Part shown: positions 1-7,890 of the stretch, one piece after another
How the letters are laid out: every line of letters starts with the position of its first letter
Position numbering within the stretch: the stretch's first letter is position 1
Assembly (NCBI GenBank): GCA_005884685.1
Contig: VBAH01000035.1
Location: forward strand, 1 to 64,000
Source: Alphaproteobacteria bacterium
GTDB taxonomy: Bacteria > Pseudomonadota > Alphaproteobacteria > Rhizobiales > Xanthobacteraceae
Length of the DNA stretch: 64,000 nucleotides
Direction of reading: 5' to 3'
The notes under the pieces: model-generated
Told to the model about the DNA's origin: nothing
The model's database searches: none
The model's input: only the letters and a program-made list of their open reading frames with translations
Position numbers and translations under genes: made by a program

Positions 1-92
1 AGGTGACGGACGAATTCCTCGTCCATGAGAACCGTGACCGGCCGGATACGCTCGAATCGATCCTGTCGCCGTCGCTGGCGCCGACGACCTGA
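1..92 (+). CDS. 3' end of an unidentified gene (partial)
   Basis: An open frame enters from the left edge and ends at TGA (90-92). It gives a C-terminal tail of about 30 residues ending SPSLAPTT that is rich in Asp, Glu and Arg. The start lies outside the window and the tail is too short to assign a family. A family A palindromic repeat follows at once, which fits a true gene end. The reading frame is inferred only from the absence of stops. Confidence 0.4.
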   Translation, partial: VTDEFLVHENRDRPDTLESILSPSLAPTT

Positions 93-99
93 GCTCGTC

Positions 100-176
100 C
101 GCTCGTCCCCGCGAAAGCGGGGACCCGGTTCTTTCCCGCTTGCCGGCACTGGATTCCCGCTTGCGCGGGAAAGGTC
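100..176. repeat. Family A palindromic intergenic repeat, copy 1
   Basis: Two GC-rich palindromes lie back to back: CCCCGCGAAAGCGGGG, then TTCCCGCTTGCGCGGGAA. The same pair of modules, with small variations, recurs near 30.93, 37.36, 38.41 and 40.17 kb, always between genes. It resembles REP or RIME-like extragenic repeats. Confidence 0.75.
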
Positions 177-183
177 TCACTCG

Positions 184-1377
184 CTACGCCGCAACCACCC
201 GCCTGGTGTCGTTCGCGGGCACAATGTTGCTCATGTTCCCCATCTCGACGAGCTCGTCGCAGAACATGCGTGCTTCCTCGCGCGCGGCTTCGGTCGCGTA
301 GCGGCGCAACAGAGTCATCAGCGGCTCGACCTCGCCAGCAGGCATGCCGGCGCAACTGGTAAGCACGCGTTCGACCATGCGCCGGCGCAGCCGCGTATTG
401 CCGCCGGGCTCCGCCTGCAACCCGATCTCGTGCATCGCCTCGATCGCGCCGCGGAACGCCGGATAGACCGAAGAGGAAAGCCCGGCGCGATCGAAAACCG
501 CCTTGAAGCCCGCGCCGCGCCGGTCATGCAGCAGCGCGCCGACGCGCGCGGGCGGCAAGCCGGTCAATTCGGCGAGAGACTGCTCGAAGAAGTCGAGATT
601 GCCGGACAATAGCGAGCGCAGGACGAGACCGGTGGTGAGCTGACCGGTTTCGCGCAAATGGCCGATCAGCGCCGACACCTCCGCGCTTTCGGAGTGAGCC
701 GCGAGGATGACGGTCGCCTTCTCGCACGCTTCCTGCGCGACGCGCTGTGCCCTGCCCTCTTCCATCCAGTTGCGCGCGACGACGAAGCCCGCGAGCGTCT
801 CGGACAGCTTCACCACAAGTACCTGGCGGATCGCGGCCGGCAGGTCGGGCCACGCGAGCAGCGTCTCGCGGACCGCCGCAAGATGGCCGAACCGCTCGAC
901 GACGCGATCGAGCGAGAACGCCGCAATCTCGGCGCCGGGGTTCTCGATCAGCGTCAGGCATGCCTCGGCCGCGCCGACTTCGGCGATCGCGGCCGACACC
1001 GAACGCGGCAACGTCTCCCGCCGCGCGATCGCGGCCTGCACTTCGGCGCTGCCGACCGCCAGCGCGTCGACCAGATCGGAGTCGAGCAACAGCGGTGAGC
1101 GCTCCAGCACGATCATCGCGATGCCGGGCTGGTCGTTGATCAGGGCATGCACCACGGTCGCCGGTGCATCGCGGCTCGATCCGAGCGCGTCAGCGAGCGC
1201 ATGGCGCACCAGCGGCGAGGGATCGTCGAGCAGCATGATCATCGCGCCTTCGGCGGCAATGCGATCATCATGCGAGAGGTCGGAGTAGAGATAGGCGCGG
1301 GCCAGCGCTGAGGTGGCTTCCGCACGCTCGGCAGCTTCCGCCGTCCGTACCCACTGAAGAAAATGACGAACGATCAT
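184..1377 (-). CDS. DUF2336 domain-containing protein
   Basis: This 397-residue, mostly helical protein has an Ala/Leu-rich N-terminal half reminiscent of HEAT-like repeats (residues 20-110, including LLDDPSPLVRHALADAL). Sequence and length match the alphaproteobacterial DUF2336 family. Some members contain two-component-like modules, but no catalytic residues are visible here and the function is unknown. The ATG at 1377 is used. The 135-bp upstream region contains TTAA-rich motifs, one of them close to a CtrA-type TTAA-N7-TTAA box, which is suggestive only. The gene stands alone, with a palindromic repeat downstream. Confidence 0.75.
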   Translation of the reverse strand: MIVRHFLQWVRTAEAAERAEATSALARAYLYSDLSHDDRIAAEGAMIMLLDDPSPLVRHALADALGSSRDAPATVVHALINDQPGIAMIVLERSPLLLDSDLVDALAVGSAEVQAAIARRETLPRSVSAAIAEVGAAEACLTLIENPGAEIAAFSLDRVVERFGHLAAVRETLLAWPDLPAAIRQVLVVKLSETLAGFVVARNWMEEGRAQRVAQEACEKATVILAAHSESAEVSALIGHLRETGQLTTGLVLRSLLSGNLDFFEQSLAELTGLPPARVGALLHDRRGAGFKAVFDRAGLSSSVYPAFRGAIEAMHEIGLQAEPGGNTRLRRRMVERVLTSCAGMPAGEVEPLMTLLRRYATEAAREEARMFCDELVEMGNMSNIVPANDTRRVVAA

Positions 1378-1512
1378 GTGTCCAACGCGACGCTACTGTT
1401 AGGCCTCGAGGGGCCTACACGACACAGGCTAAGCGATGCCGCTTAACAAACGGTTCACCATAACTCTTTGGAATTCTTGCCGAATTGTTAAGACGCGCAA
1501 GCGCCTCGCGCG

Positions 1513-2652
1513 CTAGGCTGGACGCCGCACGTTCGGCCGCATGAACTGGAACAGATCGAGCGGCGCGTTAAGGGCCGGCCCGGTTTTGCGCTGCGCCGAA
1601 ATGTCGGTCGGCGGTGCGACGGCTGCGCTGGTTTCCGCGGCGGCCGCATGCCTCGGACCCCACAGCTCGCGCACGACCGGCGCGACCGCGCCGCGCTGGT
1701 CGGAACTGAACAGCGTCTGGAACATCGGCGCCTCTTGGGGCGCGTTCGCTTGCGGCGGTTCTGGTGCAAATGCCGCCACGCGGTCGGAGAATGTTGCCGC
1801 GTTGTCGGCGCCGGCAACGCTGGCGCTGGACACCGACGGCGTAACGGCCGCGGCCGTCGCGGTGGTGATTGCGGGAGCCGCGGGAGTGATCGCGATCGTC
1901 TTCACCGCGCGCGGTGCCAGCGGCACATCGTTCGCCGCCTGGATCAGCGGCGGCGCTGCCGGAACCGGAGCGGCCTTGACGGCCGCAACCTGCGTCGCAC
2001 TCCCGATCACATTGTGCCGCGACACCAGCCCGGCATAGACCTGCTTCAGGCTGCGCGCGGCGCCGGTCTTGTCATAGAAGACCGTACTGTTTGCGTGCGC
2101 GGCGCGCGGAAAGAGGCTCGCCGCCTTCCCGTCGGGGTTCGCTTCTGCGGCACGGATGAAGCGCGCCGCGCCGGACGCGCCAAGGAAATGCGCCATGTAG
2201 AGTTCGCCGTCGGTCGGCTTGCGCCCGAGACGGCCGGTGAGCACCTTGGCGTTGGAATTGGCAAACGCGCCCGCCATCAGCGAATTGGCGGTCGCATCCT
2301 TGCGCAATGCGAAGATCTCGGTGCGTATCGCCGGATCGGAGACGACGTAGCGCCCGGATGATGTCTTGGCGATCGCGTCGGCGTATTTGCCGTAACCGAG
2401 CGCCGCGCCCGACTGCTTCATCGTGCCGAGCCAGGTTTGATCGATGAACTGGAAGAGACCGGTCGCGGAAGACGACTTCGCCCTGGCGTTCGGGTTGAGG
2501 TTCGATTCGCGCAAGGCGGTGTTGAGCAAATACTCAAAGCCCGCGCCCGTTACGCGCGCGGCGTCGCGGATCGCACCGGTCACCCGCGTGGCGATATCCG
2601 TCGTCGCCCCGCTGATCCGGGCCGCGATATCGATGGCTGCGTCGGTGCCCAT
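1513..2652 (-). CDS. Lytic transglycosylase-type (SLT fold) protein
   Basis: This 379-residue protein has a lysozyme-like SLT domain in its N-terminal half. Residues 46-75 contain ALRESNLNP, with Glu49 as the probable catalytic acid, and GLFQFIDQTW. Later landmarks are GELYMAHFLG and RAAEANP. The C-terminal 150 residues are Ala/Pro-rich and low in complexity. It would cut the glycan strand of peptidoglycan in the periplasm. No clear signal peptide follows the ATG at 2652. The frame stays open well upstream, but that part looks like antisense to the MaoC gene and has no convincing start. Some relatives are secreted by unusual routes, and that possibility is open here. Confidence 0.75.
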   Translation of the reverse strand: MGTDAAIDIAARISGATTDIATRVTGAIRDAARVTGAGFEYLLNTALRESNLNPNARAKSSSATGLFQFIDQTWLGTMKQSGAALGYGKYADAIAKTSSGRYVVSDPAIRTEIFALRKDATANSLMAGAFANSNAKVLTGRLGRKPTDGELYMAHFLGASGAARFIRAAEANPDGKAASLFPRAAHANSTVFYDKTGAARSLKQVYAGLVSRHNVIGSATQVAAVKAAPVPAAPPLIQAANDVPLAPRAVKTIAITPAAPAITTATAAAVTPSVSSASVAGADNAATFSDRVAAFAPEPPQANAPQEAPMFQTLFSSDQRGAVAPVVRELWGPRHAAAAETSAAVAPPTDISAQRKTGPALNAPLDLFQFMRPNVRRPA

Positions 2653-2766
2653 AGGCGCGCTCAGGCTGGGTGCTTTCCCGCCGCTTGCACCATCGGCGGT
2701 TATGGTAAATGACAGGTTAATTGGAACCGCCGGGCCCGCCTTTGGTTCCGGCCCCGGGAGAATGCC

Positions 2767-3252
2767 ATGCAGCCGATGACGGCCATGCGAAGCCCGCGTG
2801 GCGGCATGTATTTCGAGGCTTTCGAGGTCGGAAAGGTCTACCCGCACACGCTGCGACGCACCGTGACGCAGATGGACAACATGCTGTTCTCCAACATGAC
2901 GCTCAATCCGCAGCCGCTGCACATCGACCGCGAGTTCTGCGAGAAAGAAACCGACTGGGGCCAGCCGCTGATGAATTCGCTGTTCACGCTCGGTCTCATG
3001 GTCGGCATTCAAGTCTCTGACATGACTGTCGGAACGACCATCGCCAATCTCGGCATGACCGACGTCAAGTTTCCCCATCCGCTGTTCGAGGGCGACACCA
3101 TCCATTGCACGAGCGAGGTGCTTTCGAAGCGCGAGTCGAAGTCGCGCCCTGGCGCCGGCATCGTCGATCTGCACATCCGGGCCTACAATCAGGACAACAA
3201 GCTGGTGGCGGAGTGCAAGCGGCAGGCCTTCATGCTGATGCAGCCGAAGTGA
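2767..3252 (+). CDS. MaoC family hot-dog dehydratase
   Basis: This 161-residue protein has a MaoC-type hydratase fold: the GMYFEAFEVGKVYPHTLRRT entry, NPQPLHID, and TTIANLGMTDVKFPHPLFEG. The family hydrates enoyl-CoA thioesters in the cytoplasm. Its TGA overlaps the ATG of the next gene, a CitE-like lyase, so the two are probably translationally coupled. The pairing suggests a (methyl)malyl-CoA or citramalyl-CoA type route, which is inference. ATG codons also occur just downstream (MTAMRS, MYFEAF), so the exact start is uncertain by a few residues. Confidence 0.8.
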   Translation: MQPMTAMRSPRGGMYFEAFEVGKVYPHTLRRTVTQMDNMLFSNMTLNPQPLHIDREFCEKETDWGQPLMNSLFTLGLMVGIQVSDMTVGTTIANLGMTDVKFPHPLFEGDTIHCTSEVLSKRESKSRPGAGIVDLHIRAYNQDNKLVAECKRQAFMLMQPK

Positions 3253-4121
3253 TGCGCTCCTACCTCTTTGTGCCCGCCGACAGCGAGCGCAAGCTCGCGC
3301 ACGGGGCGGGCTCCGGCGCCGATGCGCTGATCCTCGACCTGGAGGATTCGGTCGCGGCCGACCGCAAGGCCGGCGCGCGCGACACGGCTTTGGCCTACCT
3401 GAAACAGCATGCCAGCCTGCGACAGCAGCAGCTGGTCGTGCGTATCAACGCGCTCGACACCGGCCTGACGGACGCGGACCTCGATGTGGTCGTTGCGGGA
3501 ACGCCCGATGCGATCCTGCTGCCGAAGGCCGAAGGCGGCGCGGCGGTGACTCACCTTGACGCGAAGCTCACCGCGCGCGAGGCGATCCATGGCCTGCCCG
3601 ACGGCACGATCAAGATTCTCGCGCTCGCGACGGAGACCGCGTCCTCGCTGTTCCTCTGCGGGACCTATCGCGGCTCGAGCCCGCGCCTGACCGGCATCAC
3701 CTGGGGCGCGGAGGACTTGTCCGCCGAGCTTGGCGCTGAAACCAATCGCGACGAGTTCGGCCATTTCACCTCGCCCTATTGGCTTGCGCGCAACCTCTCG
3801 CTCGCCGCGGCCGCAGCGGCGCGGGTGGCAGCGATCGACACGGTCTATGCGGACTTCCGCAACCTGGACGGTCTGCGCGAGGAAGCGACCGAAGCGCGCC
3901 GCGACGGCTTCACCGCCAAGATGGCCATCCATCCGGCGCAAATCGCGACCATCAACGAGGTGTTCACGCCGGCGCCCGACGAGATCGAGAAGGCGCAGGC
4001 CGTGGTCGCCGCGTTCGCGCAAAATCCGTCGGCCGGCGTCGTCGCCATCGATGGTGTGATGTACGATCGCCCGCACCTCACGCGGGCACAACGGCTGCTC
4101 GCGCGGGTCAAACCGGCGTAA
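3252..4121 (+). CDS. HpcH/HpaI aldolase/citrate lyase family protein (CitE-like)
   Basis: This 289-residue TIM-barrel protein carries CitE family signatures: RSYLFVPADSERK at the N-terminus, ALILDLEDSV, ILLPKAEGG, the metal-region ATETASSLF, and GITWGAEDLSAELG. The family cleaves or forms C-C bonds of CoA thioesters such as malyl-, citramalyl- or beta-methylmalyl-CoA, using Mg. The start ATG overlaps the TGA of the MaoC gene (ATGA arrangement), implying coupled translation. The 3' end overlaps the convergent radical SAM gene by 14 bp. The exact substrate cannot be read from sequence. Confidence 0.85.
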   Translation: MRSYLFVPADSERKLAHGAGSGADALILDLEDSVAADRKAGARDTALAYLKQHASLRQQQLVVRINALDTGLTDADLDVVVAGTPDAILLPKAEGGAAVTHLDAKLTAREAIHGLPDGTIKILALATETASSLFLCGTYRGSSPRLTGITWGAEDLSAELGAETNRDEFGHFTSPYWLARNLSLAAAAAARVAAIDTVYADFRNLDGLREEATEARRDGFTAKMAIHPAQIATINEVFTPAPDEIEKAQAVVAAFAQNPSAGVVAIDGVMYDRPHLTRAQRLLARVKPA

Positions 4122-5877
4122 CGAGTTCCGCATCGCGGCCGCGCGCGCGCGCATCGCGCAAGTGCTGCTCGCGCCCGACGAACGCCTTCGCGGCGTCGGT
4201 CTGGAACAGCTCGTGCGTCTCCGCTTCGTCGTCGCGCACCGGCGTCATCGCCAGGTCGGTGTAGGCAAACCGGTTTGGATCGCGCTTGATGCGCAGGTAG
4301 ATGCGGCGTAGGCGCAGATACAGCGCGCCCCAGCGCACGAGCTTGGCGGCCACCTCGCTGCAATACTTTGGATAGAACCGCCACGCCGGCTCGACCGGCA
4401 TGCCCGGCCGCCGGTCGAGCCGCGACTTCCGCCGCAGGAATCCCGCCTCGAGCGGATGGATATCCTCGAAGTCGATGCTGCCCTTGAACCAGGTCAGCAA
4501 AAACAGCGCCTGGCTCGCATTCGCCCTGGTCGAGGCCACGCGACGCATCACCGTCTCGCAGTGATCAAGCGTGTAGTAGCGCTGCCAAGCCATGCGGTAG
4601 GCGCGCTCGCAATCGGCACGCGACATCAGCGGATGCGCGACGCAGACGTGGTCGAGATCGTAGTTATTCATGTCCGGATCGAGCGGCACGCCGGCGCGCA
4701 CCAGCTTCAAATGATCCTCCGAGCCCGGCAGCGGCGTGAGGTAGAAAAACTCGAGCAGATCGATCGGCAGTTCGCGCTTGATCACGTCGATGTCGTGCAT
4801 GATCGAGTCGAAGGTGTCGTTCGGGAACCCGAGGATGTAGCCCGCATAAGTGATGACGCGCGCGGATTTCCACGCGAGCAGCATCTTGCGGTATTCGGTG
4901 ATCTTGTTCTGCCGCTTCTTGGCCCCGGCGAGGTTGGCGGGGTTGATGTTCTCCAGACCGATGAACACGCGCCGCACGCCGGCGCGTGCGCACTTCTCGA
5001 CGAAGTTCGGCAGGCGGTGGCACAGCGTATCCACCTGGATGATGAAGCTGATGTTGAAATTCTCGCCCTCGCGCAGCTGGATCAGCCGGTCGAGGATCGG
5101 CTCCCAGTCCCTGTTGCGCGCGAAATTGTCGTCCGTGATGAAGAACGCGCGCAGCCCCTGCGCATAGTTGGTCCGCACGATCTTCTCGACGTCGTCGGGC
5201 GAGCGCCGCCGCGAGACCCGCCCCTGCACGTTGATGATGGTGCAGAACGAGCACTGATAGGGACAGCCGCGGCCGGCGTCGAAGCTGGTCACGTGGCCTG
5301 CCGTACGCTGCGCCCGCTCGGCCGCCATCAGCGGGACCGGCGTTCCCTGAATGTTGGGCAGGTCGTTGATGAAATTGTACAGCGGCTTGAGCGACCCGGC
5401 CGCCGCATCGCGCAGAACCTCTTCCAGCCGCCCCTCGGCTTCGCCGGCGAACAGCGAAATGCCCGCCTTTCTTGCGCGCGCGATATCGGCGTCCGCGCCA
5501 TCGAGCATGCTGAACGTTCCGGATACATGGAAGCCGCCGATGGCAACCTGGATGCCGCGTGCGCGCAGCGGCCGCGCGATATCGAGCGCACGCGGCATCT
5601 GGTTCGACTGCACGCCGACCAGCATCACCATGCCGGCGCCCGCGGCGTCGATCCGGTCGGCGAGCCGCTGCGGCCGGATGCGCGAGTTGGTCTCGTCGAA
5701 CGCCTCGATTTCGATCGGCATGTCTCCGAGAACACGCCGCTCGGCGCAATCGAGCGCGAGCCCATAGAGCGAGGCGAGCGAGTTCGACGGGATGGGCGAG
5801 CGCAGCCACTGGATGACGTAGCCGTCGTCGTCATAATGCGACGGCTTTACCAGAAAGAGACGAAAACGCTTCAACAC
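4108..5877 (-). CDS. B12-binding domain radical SAM protein
   Basis: This 589-residue protein starts at a GTG with GGAG a few bases upstream. The longer frame to 5958 has no such ribosome site. Residues 1-150 form a cobalamin-binding-like Rossmann domain (AGMVMLVGVQSNQMPRAL, IQVAIGGFHVSG) that lacks a DxHxxG base-off motif. The radical SAM core follows, with GRGCPYQCSFC holding the three 4Fe-4S cysteines near 205, 209 and 212, then GLENINPANL and YILGFPNDTFDSI. The C-terminal region is rich in Arg and Trp. The family includes methyltransferases and ring-forming enzymes, and the substrate here is unknown. It is convergent with the CitE gene, with a short overlap. Confidence 0.85.
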   Translation of the reverse strand: MLKRFRLFLVKPSHYDDDGYVIQWLRSPIPSNSLASLYGLALDCAERRVLGDMPIEIEAFDETNSRIRPQRLADRIDAAGAGMVMLVGVQSNQMPRALDIARPLRARGIQVAIGGFHVSGTFSMLDGADADIARARKAGISLFAGEAEGRLEEVLRDAAAGSLKPLYNFINDLPNIQGTPVPLMAAERAQRTAGHVTSFDAGRGCPYQCSFCTIINVQGRVSRRRSPDDVEKIVRTNYAQGLRAFFITDDNFARNRDWEPILDRLIQLREGENFNISFIIQVDTLCHRLPNFVEKCARAGVRRVFIGLENINPANLAGAKKRQNKITEYRKMLLAWKSARVITYAGYILGFPNDTFDSIMHDIDVIKRELPIDLLEFFYLTPLPGSEDHLKLVRAGVPLDPDMNNYDLDHVCVAHPLMSRADCERAYRMAWQRYYTLDHCETVMRRVASTRANASQALFLLTWFKGSIDFEDIHPLEAGFLRRKSRLDRRPGMPVEPAWRFYPKYCSEVAAKLVRWGALYLRLRRIYLRIKRDPNRFAYTDLAMTPVRDDEAETHELFQTDAAKAFVGREQHLRDARARGRDAELVTPV

Positions 5878-5959
5878 GACCGCTCCATGCCCGGACACGG
5901 TCAATATCAGGGCATGCGGCGGAAGACCAATGGTTTCACTCCGATGGAACAAACGCAAA

Positions 5960-5981
5960 GGCTGGGCATCGCTGCCCAGCC
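5960..5981 (-). terminator. Hairpin downstream of the small exported protein gene
   Basis: A 9-bp perfect stem (GGCTGGGCA/TGCCCAGCC) with a TCGC-type tetraloop is followed on the minus strand by TTTGCGTTTG. It sits about 30 bp past the stop at 6013, where a terminator is expected. The T-tract is weak. Confidence 0.5.
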
Positions 5982-6012
5982 CTTGGTATTAACTCAGAGA
6001 CAGTTGAGGGTG

Positions 6013-6396
6013 TTACCAGCCGCAATTGCCGCAGCGCGGACGCACCGGCACGACCACCGTGCGCGCGGGCGCGACCATCTGCGTGCGCTGCACGGTCGCG
6101 AACTGCGGCGGAATTTCCTCGAACTGCACGCCCTCCGGCTCGACCATCACGGTCTTCGGCACCATGACCGTCTCGAAGCGCGCCGGCGTGCGGTGCGCGA
6201 TGCGGCGGCCGGGCGCGACCATCACGGTCTCGTTGTAGGTCTGGAACTGGGGCGGAATGACGTGCTGCTGATAGCAGGTGACGCAGGGCGGCGGCGGCGG
6301 CGGCGCATAGCAGCCGAAGCAGCCGGCCGAAGCGGAGGTGGAGAGCGCCGCTGCCGCGATGGCGGCGGTGAAGAGCGTGGCAAAAACGCGTGACAT
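6013..6396 (-). CDS. Small exported Pro/Val-rich protein with cysteine clusters
   Basis: This 127-residue protein has an N-terminal signal peptide (about residues 1-24, cleavage near SASA-GC). A short Cys/Pro segment follows (CFGCYAPPPPPPCVTCY). A repeating pattern is then visible: TVMVAPGRR, TVMVPKTVMV and QMVAPARTVVV alternate with RFE/QFQ/QFA blocks. It ends with RCGNCGW. The repeated beta-strand-like units and paired cysteines suggest an extracytoplasmic structural or metal-binding role. The family is unknown, though similar small proteins are common in Bradyrhizobium relatives. Confidence 0.65.
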   Translation of the reverse strand: MSRVFATLFTAAIAAAALSTSASAGCFGCYAPPPPPPCVTCYQQHVIPPQFQTYNETVMVAPGRRIAHRTPARFETVMVPKTVMVEPEGVQFEEIPPQFATVQRTQMVAPARTVVVPVRPRCGNCGW

Positions 6397-6855
6397 GATG
6401 ATACCCGCTGGTTGATGGCCTCCGGCGCGAAAGCTCGGCGCCGATCAGTTGCGGGAAAATAATCGCGCGCGCACGCGCACTCAACCAAAGCCGCGAATTT
6501 ACCTTGACGAGGATCGTTAATGGCGCGCGAAGAATTTGCCCTGCGTTTGACTTAGCGGCCACACCACCGCGTCGTTGCCCTGGACTCGCGCACCAGGCGG
6601 AAGCCAGGATTGCTCGGCGGCAGGGACGGATCCTGGCTGTGGCCCATCGCTCCAGGTGATGCACCGCAGCCTCAGCGCGCGCGTGGCTTCACCCCGGTGA
6701 CCGATACCTGGGTATAGCCACCTTAAGCATCGGCCAATTCCACAAGCGTACAGTGGAGGGCTCAGCACCCCGAACTATGGTCGTTGCCGTTTCGTCATTC
6801 CCTGCTGGCTTTCGATATTCCTCAGTCCAGCGCCGGTGAAGCGGAGTCGGCAACG
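6397..6855. other. Intergenic region with no assignable gene
   Basis: These 459 bp separate the small exported protein from the sulfatase locus. Short open frames exist on both strands (for example 6517-6768 minus, ending QTQGKFFARH). None has a recognisable domain or ribosome site. The stretch 6780-6855 probably holds the leader of the downstream operon. An in-frame TTG at 6784 was considered and rejected as the start of the next gene. Confidence 0.4.
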
Positions 6856-7890
6856 ATGAATATCGCTGAGCCACTCGCGCGAGACATGCCCGACGCGTTC
6901 GCGCGCACGCCGTCTCCGGATGCCGAAATGGTGCTCATCCCCGGCGGCACGTTCCGCATGGGCTCGGATCGGCACTATCCCGAAGAAGCGCCCGCCCACC
7001 GCGTCAGTGTCGATCCGTTCTGGATCGACCGCACGCCGGTGACGAACCGCGAATTTCGCAGGTTCGTCAACGAAACTCAGTACGTCACCTTCGCAGAGAT
7101 CAAGCCGGACGCGCGCGACTATCCCGGCGCGCTGCCGCACATGCTCAAGGCCGGCTCGCTGGTGTTCTCGCCGCCCGGCCACGCGGTGGACCTGCGCGAC
7201 TGGAGCCAATGGTGGCAATTCAAATTCGGCGCCAACTGGCGGCGGCCTTACGGCCCGCGCTCGTCGATCCGCGGGCTCGACAACCACCCGGTCGTGCATA
7301 TCGCGTATCGCGATGCGGAGGCTTACGCCGCCTGGGCCGGCAAGGACTTGCCGACCGAAGCCGAGTGGGAGTTCGCCGCGCGCGGCGGGCTCGACTGCGC
7401 CGAGTATGCGTGGGGCGATGAGCTCACGCCCAACGGCAAGCGCATGGCGAACACCTGGCAAGGGAATTTCCCGCACGAAAATCTTAAAGCCGGCTACGCC
7501 CGCACGTCGCCCGTCATGGCGTTTCCGCCGAACGGCTACGGCGTGCACGACATGATCGGCAATGTCTGGGAGTGGACCGCCGACTGGTGGGCGGGCCGGC
7601 ATCAAGCCGATGCGCCGAAGGCTTGCTGCATCCCGGAGAATCCGCGCGGCGGACGCGAGGACGCCAGCTACGACGCCTGCCACCCGCAAATCAGAATCCC
7701 GCGCAAGGTGCTCAAGGGCGGCTCGCACCTGTGTGCGCCGAATTATTGCCGGCGCTACCGGCCGGCCGCGCGCCACGCCGAGCCGGTCGATACGTCCACG
7801 AGCCACGTCGGATTCCGTTGTGTCGCCAGGGGTCACAAGATCGAAGACGCGAAACCGTTCACACCAACAGGAGCAAGCAATGAGCATTGA
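6856..7890 (+). CDS. Formylglycine-generating enzyme (SUMF1/FGE family)
   Basis: This 344-residue protein has the FGE-sulfatase fold: EMVLIPGGTFRMGSD near the N-terminus, HRVSVDPFWIDRTPVTNREF, LPTEAEWEFAARGG, and GNVWEWTADWW. The C-terminal KGGSHLCAPNYCRRYRPA contains the two active-site, copper-binding cysteines (about 293 and 298). It would oxidise a sulfatase cysteine to formylglycine in the cytoplasm before export. Its 3' end overlaps the arylsulfatase gene by 11 bp, so enzyme and client are co-expressed. The ATG at 6856 was chosen over the in-frame TTG at 6784. Confidence 0.92.
   Translation: MNIAEPLARDMPDAFARTPSPDAEMVLIPGGTFRMGSDRHYPEEAPAHRVSVDPFWIDRTPVTNREFRRFVNETQYVTFAEIKPDARDYPGALPHMLKAGSLVFSPPGHAVDLRDWSQWWQFKFGANWRRPYGPRSSIRGLDNHPVVHIAYRDAEAYAAWAGKDLPTEAEWEFAARGGLDCAEYAWGDELTPNGKRMANTWQGNFPHENLKAGYARTSPVMAFPPNGYGVHDMIGNVWEWTADWWAGRHQADAPKACCIPENPRGGREDASYDACHPQIRIPRKVLKGGSHLCAPNYCRRYRPAARHAEPVDTSTSHVGFRCVARGHKIEDAKPFTPTGASNEH

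Noticed and set aside
4456-6393. Open frame of 645 codons on the plus strand
   Set aside because: It is antisense to the radical SAM gene and the small exported protein gene, has Arg/His/Asp-rich composition typical of opposite-strand frames in GC-rich DNA, and shows no domain.
6517-6768. Short minus-strand frame before the sulfatase locus
   Set aside because: No signal, domain or ribosome site, and it overlaps the probable promoter region of the divergent locus.
6784-6855. Upstream TTG start for the formylglycine-generating enzyme
   Set aside because: No ribosome site precedes it and the added residues have no family match. The ATG at 6856 fits better.
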